Part shown: piece after piece, positions 14,492 to 22,852 of the stretch
Position numbering within the stretch: position 1 is the stretch's first letter
How the letters are laid out: each line of letters starts with the position of its first letter
Source: Spirochaetia bacterium UBA5763
GTDB lineage: Bacteria > Spirochaetota > UBA4802 > UBA5550
Assembly: GCA_002418835.1 (NCBI GenBank)
Contig: DIEX01000030.1
Location: 62,001 to 126,000 of the forward strand
Reading direction: 5' to 3'
Length of the DNA: 64,000 bases
Made by a program: the position numbers and the translations under genes
Notes under the pieces: model-generated
Told to the model about the DNA's origin: nothing
Seen by the model: the letters and a program-made list of their open reading frames with translations, nothing else
The model's database searches: none

Positions 14492-15847
14492 ATGAACATA
14501 GTAATTCTCGGAGCCGGGGTAGTAGGTTCACAAATTGCCTCACAGCTTGTAAGCGAAGGTCACGATGTTGTTGTAATCGAAAAAAACCAGGAACGTGCGA
14601 AATATGTTTCAAATCATGTTGACTGCATGGTCATAAACGAAGAGGGGAATAATCATGACACCCTCAAACGCGCGGGGATAGAACATGCGGATTTTTTCCT
14701 GAGCGTTGTTGACTCTGATGAAGTAAACATGATCGCCTGCGGCATTGTGGAAAGTGAATACAAGGTGCCTGTAAAAATTGCCAGGGTCAGAAACCTCGAC
14801 TACTCCAAGGCGAAAATTTTCGAGAAATCTTTCCTCGGGATAGATTTTATTGTTAATCCCGAAGTTGAAACGTCCCGCCTTATCGCGAACACTGTGGCCC
14901 TCGGCGCAACAAGTGACGTTATGCTTTTTGACAATACCGATATGCAGATACGGAGCTACAATGTTGACAGCAGGTCTTTTTTCAAAGGGAAACTTCTGAA
15001 AGATATTCGTTCCGCTGCCAGGATTAAAGATAAATTTCTCATTGCCGGAATAGTAAGGGAGAACGAATTTATTATCCCCACAGGTTTAACGAAGATAGAA
15101 GAGAATGACAATCTTTATCTCTTTGCTGCCAAGTCCACCCTGACAAAGATCTTTATTGAAACAGGAAAAAAAAGAGAAAAGATAGACCGGATAATTATTG
15201 TCGGAGGGGGGAGGATCGGAAACCTCGTAACAAAATACCTTATCAGAACAGGGAGACGCATCACAGTTATAGACTCTGACTATGAAATATGCAAATCAGT
15301 TGCTGAAAAATACAAAGACGCGCTTGTAATCCACTCAGACATCTCTGATGAGAATATATTTGAAGATGAACAGCTCCACACATACGATCTTATTATTACA
15401 ACAACAAGCGATGAGGAACTTAACATTCTCAGCGCGGCTTACGCAAAAAACCTCGGTGTAAGAAGGGCAATTGCCGTTGTCAACAGGCCGAATTATATCC
15501 CCATTTCATCAAAACTCGGAATAGACGTCACTGTAAGTCCAAGACACAGTACTGTCAGTGCCATTATGAAATATATTCGCAGGGGAGATATAAAAAACAT
15601 ACACTCACTCTTTTACGGCAAGGCCGAAGTTATCGAATTCGCTGTAAATGAGAAAAGCATTTTAATCGGTAAATCCCTGAAAGAGATAACTCTCCCCCCT
15701 GAAACACTTATACTGACAGTGATACGGAACGGAGTAAACGAAATCCCAGACGGACAGTTTAAAATAAACGCGAAAGACACAATCATCACAATTGCGAAGC
15801 AGAACGCGATACAGGAACTTGAAGAAGTTTTCCTTATGGAACAATAG
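14492..15847 (+). CDS. trkA: Trk potassium uptake regulatory subunit
   Basis: 451 aa with two tandem RCK modules. The first Rossmann motif ILGAGVVGSQIA is at 4-15 and the second IIVGGGRIGNLVTKYL near 230-245, each followed by an acidic residue for the NAD(H) ribose (VVIEKN, TVIDSD). TrkA-C segments follow each (ILVGKSL type, here SILIGKSLKEITLPPETLIL near 390). It is the cytosolic gating ring that binds nucleotide and controls the TrkH channel encoded 14 bp downstream. The length matches E. coli TrkA. The pair forms an operon behind a good sigma-70 promoter. Confidence 0.95.
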   Translation: MNIVILGAGVVGSQIASQLVSEGHDVVVIEKNQERAKYVSNHVDCMVINEEGNNHDTLKRAGIEHADFFLSVVDSDEVNMIACGIVESEYKVPVKIARVRNLDYSKAKIFEKSFLGIDFIVNPEVETSRLIANTVALGATSDVMLFDNTDMQIRSYNVDSRSFFKGKLLKDIRSAARIKDKFLIAGIVRENEFIIPTGLTKIEENDNLYLFAAKSTLTKIFIETGKKREKIDRIIIVGGGRIGNLVTKYLIRTGRRITVIDSDYEICKSVAEKYKDALVIHSDISDENIFEDEQLHTYDLIITTTSDEELNILSAAYAKNLGVRRAIAVVNRPNYIPISSKLGIDVTVSPRHSTVSAIMKYIRRGDIKNIHSLFYGKAEVIEFAVNEKSILIGKSLKEITLPPETLILTVIRNGVNEIPDGQFKINAKDTIITIAKQNAIQELEEVFLMEQ

Positions 15848-15861
15848 AGAAGGAACATTCA

Positions 15862-17313
15862 ATGAACCCTGTACTTGTTTATAAAATTATATCCTACCTT
15901 GTGCTGATAATTTCCGGATTTATGCTTATACCCGGAGGTATAGCCCTGGGTAAAGGCGAGTATAATGCTTTTACAGCTTTTATAATAACAATTTCAATAT
16001 CAGTCGCAAATTTTATTTTTATGCTTCTTTTTACAAGGGGGAGGGAGAACGGAACACTCTCCGCCAAAGACGGTTTCCTGTTTGTCACATCAAGCTGGAT
16101 AGCAGCGACGTTTACCGGAGCCTTGCCATTTTATCTTTCCGGAGCCATGCCGGAGTTCGTAAATGCCGTGTTTGAAACAATGTCCGGTTTCACGACAACA
16201 GGAGCATCTATTTTAAGCGATATAGAATCTCTGCCATCTTCCATTCTATTCTGGCGTTCACTGACTCACTGGCTTGGCGGTATGGGTATAGTGGTACTTA
16301 CTGTGGCAGTACTCCCGCTCCTTGGTATTGGGGGCCTTCAATTAATTAAGGCTGAGGCACCGGGCCCCACAGTGGACAAGATCACGCCAAGGATAACTGA
16401 AACAGCAAAAATACTCTGGTTAATATATATAGGTCTAACATTCGCACAAAGCATCCTGCTGATGCTGGGCGGGATGGATCTTTTTGATTCTCTAACCCAC
16501 ACTTTCGGGACACTTGCAACCGGAGGATTCTCAACAAAAAACAGCAGTGTTGGAGCATACAACTCGGCATATATTGACTGGGTTATTACAATCTTCATGG
16601 TGCTGGCAGGAGTCAACTTCACACTGCATTTCAGATTCATGTCCGGGAAATATAAGACATTGTTCAGGGATAGTGAACTTAAAGCTTACCTGGGAATATT
16701 TTCTGTTTCCACATTACTTATAGCATGGAATATATTCGGCACAAGCTACGCCAGCGTTTCTGATGCTTTAAGGTATGCCGGATTCCAGGCTGCATCTATA
16801 CTCACAACAACAGGCTTCGCCACAGCAGACTATGAACGATGGCCGGCACTGAGCCAGACAGTTTTATTTGTGCTGATGTTTGTGGGTGGGTGCTCAGGCT
16901 CAACCGGTGGAGGCATCAAGGTAATAAGAATAATTACTCTGCTGAAGCAGGGACTTAATGAGATGAAATATCTTCTGCACCCGAAAGGAGTTTTTACCCT
17001 AAGGATAAACAGACACCCTGTTAAAAAAGATATTATTTACGCAATCTCCGGATTCTTCTTTCTTTATATACTCATGCTGCTCATTACAACCACTGTTGCA
17101 GCTTCATCCGGGAGCGATGTTACAACATCATTCACAGCGTCTCTCGCCACATTGGGGAATATAGGCCCCGGTTTCGGGCTTATCGGTCCTACGGAAAACT
17201 TCGGATTTTTCCCTGCTTACGTAAAATGGTTTTTCTGTTTTGCCATGCTTGTAGGGAGGCTTGAACTTTACACTGTTCTGATACTCTTTACAGTGACTTT
17301 CTGGAGAAGATAG
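15862..17313 (+). CDS. trkH: Trk potassium uptake channel subunit
   Basis: 483 aa integral membrane protein with the four selectivity-filter loops of the Trk/Ktr superfamily: TTTGAS near residue 114, TGGFST near 221, TTTGFAT near 319 and GNIGPGFG near 434. Hydrophobic segments flank each loop. It transports K+ across the inner membrane under control of TrkA. AGAAGGAA precedes the ATG. Its stop lies 2 bp from the end of the convergent hydrolase gene. Confidence 0.95.
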   Translation: MNPVLVYKIISYLVLIISGFMLIPGGIALGKGEYNAFTAFIITISISVANFIFMLLFTRGRENGTLSAKDGFLFVTSSWIAATFTGALPFYLSGAMPEFVNAVFETMSGFTTTGASILSDIESLPSSILFWRSLTHWLGGMGIVVLTVAVLPLLGIGGLQLIKAEAPGPTVDKITPRITETAKILWLIYIGLTFAQSILLMLGGMDLFDSLTHTFGTLATGGFSTKNSSVGAYNSAYIDWVITIFMVLAGVNFTLHFRFMSGKYKTLFRDSELKAYLGIFSVSTLLIAWNIFGTSYASVSDALRYAGFQAASILTTTGFATADYERWPALSQTVLFVLMFVGGCSGSTGGGIKVIRIITLLKQGLNEMKYLLHPKGVFTLRINRHPVKKDIIYAISGFFFLYILMLLITTTVAASSGSDVTTSFTASLATLGNIGPGFGLIGPTENFGFFPAYVKWFFCFAMLVGRLELYTVLILFTVTFWRR

Positions 17314-17315
17314 AT

Positions 17316-18353
17316 TTAATGATATTTTTTTCCTGAAATAAAATCTGTTATTACCCCTGCGACAGACGAGCTGTGAGCGCATGGTATATCATGGCCAATC
17401 CCCTTTACAAGCATCAATGACGACCCTTTCACAAGCTGCGAACATTTAACTCCATGAGGATAAAGAATAAGAGGATCATTTTTACCATGAATAAAGAGTG
17501 CGGGCTTTGAAAGTTTATTCAGCCCGTCATACCTTGAACCGGAGGAGATTATCGCATGAAATTGCTGCGGTAATGCCAGGGGATTGTACCCTCTCCTCTT
17601 CCGAATATTAAAAAGCACTCTTCCGGAAATAGACTTTATATCAGCAGGAGAGAGCGCTTCATTCCTGAAGAGCTGCCAGATCCCGAGATGCAGTTTTATT
17701 ATATTTTTTTCACTCTTTATTATTCCATATCTGCAGCTTATCCGTATAACATTCCACACAGTTTTCCATGGCACATGAGGGAGTTCAGTATCGCTGAGGT
17801 TCGCGGAAGACATTATTGATATAAGGCTCTTAACTCTACCCGGATATAAAATCGCCGTCTGCTGAGCGATCATCCCCCCCATTGAAACTCCGATAATATT
17901 CGCCTCCCTGATTTTGAGTTTATCGAGAACTGATACCACATCCGCAGACATTTCAGAAAAGGTATATCTCCAGTGGGGATAATCCTCCATCCAGTCCGAC
18001 ATCCCTGTAGATCTGTTGTCAAAGAGGATTACTCTGTATCCGCTTTCAGTAAGCTCATTTACGAAACATGGAGGCCACCATAAAGAATCAGCCGCAATAC
18101 CTGCCACAAGGAGGATGTCACCTTTAGAAACACCCGAAGGTTTAACTGATTTATACCATATACGGAAACCTGAAGTATCGGTATAACCTGTTTCGCCGGG
18201 AAGCTCGTCCGCAGATTCAGAATTCATTACATCATCTATAATACTATCCGCAGCATCCGGGAGTGACGGGCCTGTGGCAAAAACAGCGGTAAATATAAAC
18301 ACTGCAAATATCAGCAGGAGAGAGATCAAAACAATCAGAATCTTCTTCATCAT
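17316..18353 (-). CDS. Membrane-anchored alpha/beta hydrolase
   Basis: 345 aa. Residues 4-25 are one hydrophobic segment, a signal anchor. The alpha/beta-hydrolase core shows LFDNRSTGMSD, the nucleophile elbow GVSMGG with S157, FIHGKNDPLI carrying the likely catalytic Asp near 305, and GIGHDIPCAHSS with the His near 329. The order Ser-Asp-His is complete. The substrate is unknown; such proteins are esterase-like. The start overlaps the stop of the upstream amidase gene by 4 bp, so the two form an operon. It faces the periplasm if the anchor inserts normally. Confidence 0.85.
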   Translation of the reverse strand: MMKKILIVLISLLLIFAVFIFTAVFATGPSLPDAADSIIDDVMNSESADELPGETGYTDTSGFRIWYKSVKPSGVSKGDILLVAGIAADSLWWPPCFVNELTESGYRVILFDNRSTGMSDWMEDYPHWRYTFSEMSADVVSVLDKLKIREANIIGVSMGGMIAQQTAILYPGRVKSLISIMSSANLSDTELPHVPWKTVWNVIRISCRYGIIKSEKNIIKLHLGIWQLFRNEALSPADIKSISGRVLFNIRKRRGYNPLALPQQFHAIISSGSRYDGLNKLSKPALFIHGKNDPLILYPHGVKCSQLVKGSSLMLVKGIGHDIPCAHSSSVAGVITDFISGKKYH

Positions 18354-19129
18354 TGTATTATCCTGAAATCATCCGCGTCCATCCACGCAGGGAATTCCTT
18401 TCTATATCCGGCAAGGGGATCATACTCTATCTCAACAGTTTTAACAGAGGGCTCAGTCCCGGCGGAAAAAATCTCCTCCCCCCTGAAACCTATAACGCAT
18501 GAACCACCGTTATACTCTATCCCGCTGCCGTCAATGCCGGTACGGTTTATCCCGGCCACATAACACTGGTTTTCAATTGCCCTCGCCCGCAGAAGTGTAT
18601 CCCAATGGGACATCCTGACGGCAGGCCAGTTGGCACAGTAGAAGGCAAGGTCATATCTGTCAGAAGTATTCCTTGACCATACCGGAAACCGCAGATCATA
18701 GCAGATAAAAGGACGGACTCTCCACCCCTTTATATCCACTGTCAGAGTCTCTTTACCGCTTGTATATTTTTTATCTTCACCACCCATCCTGAAGAGATGT
18801 CTCTTGTCATAAACAAACGCAGAGCCATCAGGGGAAGTGACAACAACACGGTTGAAAAACATACCCTTCTCCTTTATAATAAGGCTCCCTGCCGCATGAA
18901 CATTCAGCCCTCTGCTCCACTCCCGCATTGCTGAAACAGTTTCTCCGTCCATATCCTCGGCAAATTTCTCAGTATTCATGGTAAAACCTGTTGAAAACAT
19001 CTCAGGCAGGAGGATCAGATCACTCCCCCCCTTCAATCCTCTAATTAGAGATTCAATCATTGCAATATTGTCAGAGGCGGAATGCCATATAATATCTGAC
19101 TGGATAATTGTTAACCTGAGGTTCTGCAT
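18350..19129 (-). CDS. Carbon-nitrogen hydrolase, omega-amidase (YafV/NIT2)-like
   Basis: 259 aa, nitrilase superfamily. The Glu-Lys-Cys triad is visible: E43 in LLPEMFSTGF, K109 in YDKRHLFRMGGEDKKY and C143 in PFICYDLRFPVWSRN. The DKRHLF and CYDLRFP forms are typical of omega-amidases, which remove ammonia from alpha-ketoglutaramate or alpha-ketosuccinamate formed by glutamine transaminases. No signal peptide, so cytosolic. It is first gene of a two-gene operon with the hydrolase below it. Substrate assignment is by subfamily resemblance. Confidence 0.9.
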   Translation of the reverse strand: MQNLRLTIIQSDIIWHSASDNIAMIESLIRGLKGGSDLILLPEMFSTGFTMNTEKFAEDMDGETVSAMREWSRGLNVHAAGSLIIKEKGMFFNRVVVTSPDGSAFVYDKRHLFRMGGEDKKYTSGKETLTVDIKGWRVRPFICYDLRFPVWSRNTSDRYDLAFYCANWPAVRMSHWDTLLRARAIENQCYVAGINRTGIDGSGIEYNGGSCVIGFRGEEIFSAGTEPSVKTVEIEYDPLAGYRKEFPAWMDADDFRIIQ

Positions 19130-19650
19130 ATAATTAAAATTTTTATTAATTATCAGGACAATGTCAAGCAGGATAGGAAATGGGTGTTTTTTTTAAAAAG
19201 AAAGCGGTCCTGCATGGGGGAATTACGCAGGACCGCATGTTGTTTATTATAGATGAGCAACTATCTAAAATAGCAGATAAAAACAGTTAAGCCCGGATTC
19301 TCTGATTTAATAAAATTTAATTACTTCTCCCATGAAAATCCGGAAAAACTTTTCATAGTAGAAGCTGCTCCCTCTTTCGAAATGAATATTCATTCCGCTT
19401 TTCTTTATAAAAAATGGCGAATAATCACCATATAAATCAGTCTATTTTTACATTATTTTTTGTCAAGATTTTTTACCGACTTACATCCGGATAGAAAAAT
19501 GGATATTTTTAAGAGGAGAATAAATCTCTCCATTTCCACAGCATCAGGACACATACTTAGTAACAGGGAATCTCATGCAAAAATAAACTGTTGCTTTTTA
19601 AAAAGATTAGTATTATTAATGGCGTATTAAAATTCAAAAAGGTTTAATTC
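19130..19650. other. 521-bp intergenic region with possible small RNA
   Basis: Contains a strong minus-strand terminator (19195-19236) with no annotated gene ahead of it. On the minus strand upstream are TTGACA (about 19463-19468) with TAGACT after 16 bp, and a 28-codon frame (ATG at 19393, stop at 19307) with no strong ribosome-binding site. The rest is AT-rich and shows nothing recognisable. Confidence 0.5.
19195..19236 (-). terminator. Strong Rho-independent terminator on the minus strand
   Basis: GCGGTCCTGC and GCAGGACCGC (19204-19213 and 19227-19236) make a perfect 10-bp GC-rich stem around a 13-nt loop. On the minus strand it is followed by TTTCTTTTT (19203-19195). The nearest minus-strand protein gene lies downstream, not upstream, so it must end a separate transcript. 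Confidence 0.75.
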
Positions 19651-20508
19651 ATGGCGAACCGGGAAAGAGATTTTAAAATAAAATTCTGGGGTGTGCGGGG
19701 TTCAATACCCACTCCGGGAAAAAACTTCATCAGGTATGGCGGCAATACTCCGTGCATTGAAGTGCGCTGCGGTGAAACTCTTATCATTATTGACGCAGGA
19801 TCCGGTATCAGAGAACTTGGAGACTCTCTCCTCCAGGAATTCAAAGGGAGAAATGCCGATATACAGATACTCATCAGCCATACACACTGGGATCATATCC
19901 AGGGGTTCCCTTTTTTTAAAATGGCTTATATACCGGGAACAAAAATAAACTTTTACGGCGGGCATAGCGTATCAGCTCTTGAAAAACTGATCTTCGGCCA
20001 GATGGAGAGGGAGTATTTCCCTGTTTCACTGAACGACCTTCAGTCAACAATAGGGTTCAGTGCTCTTACTGAATCGCCGTTCACTATAAATGATGTGACC
20101 ATACATTTTACTCACCTGATACACCCCACTCTTTCACTGGGATTCAGAATCGAGTACAGGGGGAGGGTCTTTGTCTACGCTACAGACAGCGAGATATCAA
20201 ATGATCCTGAAATTGAAAAGATCAACGAAAGAAATATATCATACCTCATACACGATGCTGATATGCTTGTGGCGGACTGCCAGTATAACCGCGAAGAGTA
20301 TGAGAACAAAGTCGGATGGGGACATTCTGCCATTGAAACAACTGTTGAAGCCTGCAATAAATTCAATGTAAAAAATCTTTTCGCCTTTCATCATGATCCT
20401 ACGCGAACTGATGATCAGCTTGACGGGCTGATAGAGATGGCACGAAAATTTGCAGGGCCGGGCCTTAAAGTGTATCCTGCTAAAGAGAAGCAGATTGTCT
20501 ATCTTTAA
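19651..20508 (+). CDS. MBL-fold hydrolase, cyclic-nucleotide phosphodiesterase-like
   Basis: 285 aa. Begins KFWGVRGSIPTPG and has RYGGNTPCIEV, both hallmarks of the metallo-hydrolase group that includes PhnP-like and class II-type cyclic-nucleotide phosphodiesterase relatives. The metal motif HTHWDH is at 77-82, with later H, D (YATDSE) and H (HSAIE, FHHDPTR) ligands. AAAAGG precedes the ATG. Monocistronic, ending at a symmetrical hairpin. The window also encodes an adenylate cyclase (56826), so cyclic-nucleotide turnover is conceivable, but the substrate is not proven. Confidence 0.87.
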   Translation: MANRERDFKIKFWGVRGSIPTPGKNFIRYGGNTPCIEVRCGETLIIIDAGSGIRELGDSLLQEFKGRNADIQILISHTHWDHIQGFPFFKMAYIPGTKINFYGGHSVSALEKLIFGQMEREYFPVSLNDLQSTIGFSALTESPFTINDVTIHFTHLIHPTLSLGFRIEYRGRVFVYATDSEISNDPEIEKINERNISYLIHDADMLVADCQYNREEYENKVGWGHSAIETTVEACNKFNVKNLFAFHHDPTRTDDQLDGLIEMARKFAGPGLKVYPAKEKQIVYL

Positions 20509-20514
20509 AGCACT

Positions 20515-20553
20515 GTTTTAACTCCCCGGATTTGGAAGATGAGGAGTTAAAAC
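20515..20553. terminator. Hairpin between convergent genes
   Basis: GTTTTAACTCC (20515-20525) pairs perfectly with GGAGTTAAAAC (20543-20553). The outer A/T pairs supply T-rich ends on both strands, so it can serve as a bidirectional terminator for the MBL gene and the lipoprotein gene. Confidence 0.6.
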
Positions 20554-20569
20554 CAACGCATTTTAAGTA

Positions 20570-22582
20570 TCAACTGTGCCTGTGATTCAACCTGTTGAAT
20601 ATGTAAAGACCGGAAACAGCAAACAGTATGCATACAAACAATATAATCACGATCCCTTTCTGCTGAGGCACCACCCTTAAAAGATAAGCTGTGAGCGCTG
20701 TCTCCGCAGGATTCATGATACTGCTGTATCGTGTTGTCACTTCATCAGGAGTTAACGAATTGCTGAAAATCTGCGCCCTGTCAATAATCCCGTTGAAACA
20801 GAAATTTCTGTAAGTTGAATTATACAACTGATCAGGGAGCTGGGCTCCGATAACAAGTCCCCCGTTACTGTCACGTACAGGTCCTGTCCTGTTTTTTGCG
20901 GAACCGGAAAGAGACCCGTTAATATAAAGCATCACATCATTTGCATCCCAGGTTGCTACAATATGATACCATACACCAGTCTGAAGTTTAGATGAACTAT
21001 CCGCGTATGAATAAACCCCTTTGCTGCCTGTAACCAGAAACCTCAGAGTCCCGTCATTACCCCAGTATTGAAGAGAGTATGACTCATCACTGAAATCTTT
21101 TTTAACACCTTTATGGACAATGCCGGCATAATCCCTGTGTGCAACGACTTTAAGAACAACTTCAATTGAACCCGATTCTGCAAGTGTCAGGGCATCACTA
21201 TCCGGAACCAGTACATAATCATCAAAACCGTCAAACAGCAGGGCATTCCCTGACAAACCCTGCGTAAGCACTGCGCCGTAAAGCGTATAGTCAGGGCTTT
21301 CAAGATGTTCGAAGTTCCATAGCCCCGGAATCGCAATATTTTTATTTACTGAGACATTGTAATAAGCAGTTGAACCATTGTCAGCCGTTACGGTATAGAC
21401 AAGGGGAGATGTATAATCATTTGGTGTGACACCGCTAACCTGTTCTTTGCCATTTACATTAACAGATACCCCGGTTGTGATAAACTCTGATATAAGATAG
21501 GAAATATATTTCCCCGCAGGAAAATCCACTGTAATTGTCCCTGTTCCCGGATCTATGATCGCGCTTTCACCGTCAAGCCTGTATGCTGTAATAGCTTTAG
21601 AGTCACTCTTTGCAACGGAAACAGCGACCCTGTATAACTGTTCACTGCCGTCTTCAGCAATTACCTTATAATTAACCGTTTCATTAAAACTGTTTTTATT
21701 CACCCCGGCCAGCTGCTCAGTGTCCCCTATCATTACCTTCTCCCCGGTAGTTGTAAAAAAAGGAGTAAGGCCGTCAGTGATGGAACCGTATGGTAATTCT
21801 ACGGCGATTGTTTCACCCTGAATTACACCAGCCGCATCAGCAGTTAGTGATTCGTTCTCTGATTTTCTGAAGACAAATGATGTTATCTCTTTCCAGTCAG
21901 CAGGGAGTACAGTTACTGTTACCGTATAGTATCTTCTGCTGCCGTCTTCTGCTATTACCGTATAAACTAACGGGCTGATATAATCATTTAATGTTTCACC
22001 GCTTTTCTGTTCCACTTCATTGATTTCAATTCTGCTGCATACAGCTGCAAATGACGCGGTTTTCCCTGTTAAAAGGGATTTTGGCGGGAGTACAACATTA
22101 ATTGCTCCTGTTGTCTGATCAATAACACCCTCAGTCCCGTTTAATGTAAATGATGAGATTACCTTCTCCGTGGATGGCGCTTTAACCACAGTGACTGTAT
22201 ACGTGCGTATTGTCCCATCCTCAGCTGTAACGTTATAAAGAACCGGGGCAGTAAAATTATTCGGGGTTTCACCATTAACCTGAAGAATATCGTTCACCTC
22301 AACTACAGTGCTGTTGGTTACATATTCAGCTACCAGAGATGTTGTATCTGAACTGTGGGGCACCGTAACTGTTATATTATTTCCGGAAATCTCTCCTGCT
22401 GCATCGGCAGAGAGTCTGCTGTCATTTTTTGATGAAGCAAACCTGTAGTCAGTTATTTCGTTATCGCCGGACTTGAATTTCGGCAGAGTTGTACCAGCAC
22501 CGCCCCCTCCTCCTCCACCGCCGCAGCCGCAAAGTACTAGAGCAAATACAATGTAAAGAGATGCTGCAGTTTTTCTGTTCAT
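20570..22582 (-). CDS. Surface lipoprotein with repeated domains and LamG-like region
   Basis: 670 aa from ATG 22582; an in-frame ATG 6 bp earlier is too close to the CCGGAG site. The signal peptide ends in LVLCGC, with lipid attachment probably at C20, followed by a run of eight Gly. Four repeats of about 85-100 residues follow (to about residue 415), each with a YTVTV or YRVAV strand and a VxAEDG(S/T) turn. Residues about 425-590 look like a concanavalin/LamG fold (WNFEHLESPDYTLYG, LFDGFDDYVLVPDS, WYHIVATWDANDVMLYINGSLSGS). The C-terminus has a transmembrane segment (about 640-660) and a short basic tail. Probably exported and cell-surface; the ligand is unknown. Confidence 0.85.
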   Translation of the reverse strand: MNRKTAASLYIVFALVLCGCGGGGGGGGAGTTLPKFKSGDNEITDYRFASSKNDSRLSADAAGEISGNNITVTVPHSSDTTSLVAEYVTNSTVVEVNDILQVNGETPNNFTAPVLYNVTAEDGTIRTYTVTVVKAPSTEKVISSFTLNGTEGVIDQTTGAINVVLPPKSLLTGKTASFAAVCSRIEINEVEQKSGETLNDYISPLVYTVIAEDGSRRYYTVTVTVLPADWKEITSFVFRKSENESLTADAAGVIQGETIAVELPYGSITDGLTPFFTTTGEKVMIGDTEQLAGVNKNSFNETVNYKVIAEDGSEQLYRVAVSVAKSDSKAITAYRLDGESAIIDPGTGTITVDFPAGKYISYLISEFITTGVSVNVNGKEQVSGVTPNDYTSPLVYTVTADNGSTAYYNVSVNKNIAIPGLWNFEHLESPDYTLYGAVLTQGLSGNALLFDGFDDYVLVPDSDALTLAESGSIEVVLKVVAHRDYAGIVHKGVKKDFSDESYSLQYWGNDGTLRFLVTGSKGVYSYADSSSKLQTGVWYHIVATWDANDVMLYINGSLSGSAKNRTGPVRDSNGGLVIGAQLPDQLYNSTYRNFCFNGIIDRAQIFSNSLTPDEVTTRYSSIMNPAETALTAYLLRVVPQQKGIVIILFVCILFAVSGLYIFNRLNHRHS

Positions 22583-22638
22583 CTTCATACTCCGGAAATG
22601 TTATAGATTATAGCACTTTACGGGACAATCAGCACATT

Positions 22639-22736
22639 GTCATTCCATCCACAGAAGGGGAGCCCTGAGCACAGCGGAGAAGCACCCTTAGGGTAAACCG
22701 TACAAAACATGAAAATCTGACTTTTTAGACTGCCCC
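22639..22736. repeat. Degenerate copy of the GTCATTCC element
   Basis: Starts GTCATTCC and contains AGCCCTGAGCaCAGCGGAGAAGcACCCTTaGGGT, which is the complement of the insert in the copy at 28660. It ends ATCTGACTTTTTAGACTGCC, nearly identical to the right outer repeat of the copy at 3505. It lacks a clean right-hand core. Confidence 0.6.
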
Positions 22737-22852
22737 GACAACGAGTACATTAATTCAATCGTAAATTGCTATAGCTGGAGATAATTAAATACATTAAATC
22801 TCAATCTTATTATCGGCAGTATGCGGAAATCAGAATAAAATAAAAAACTCTT

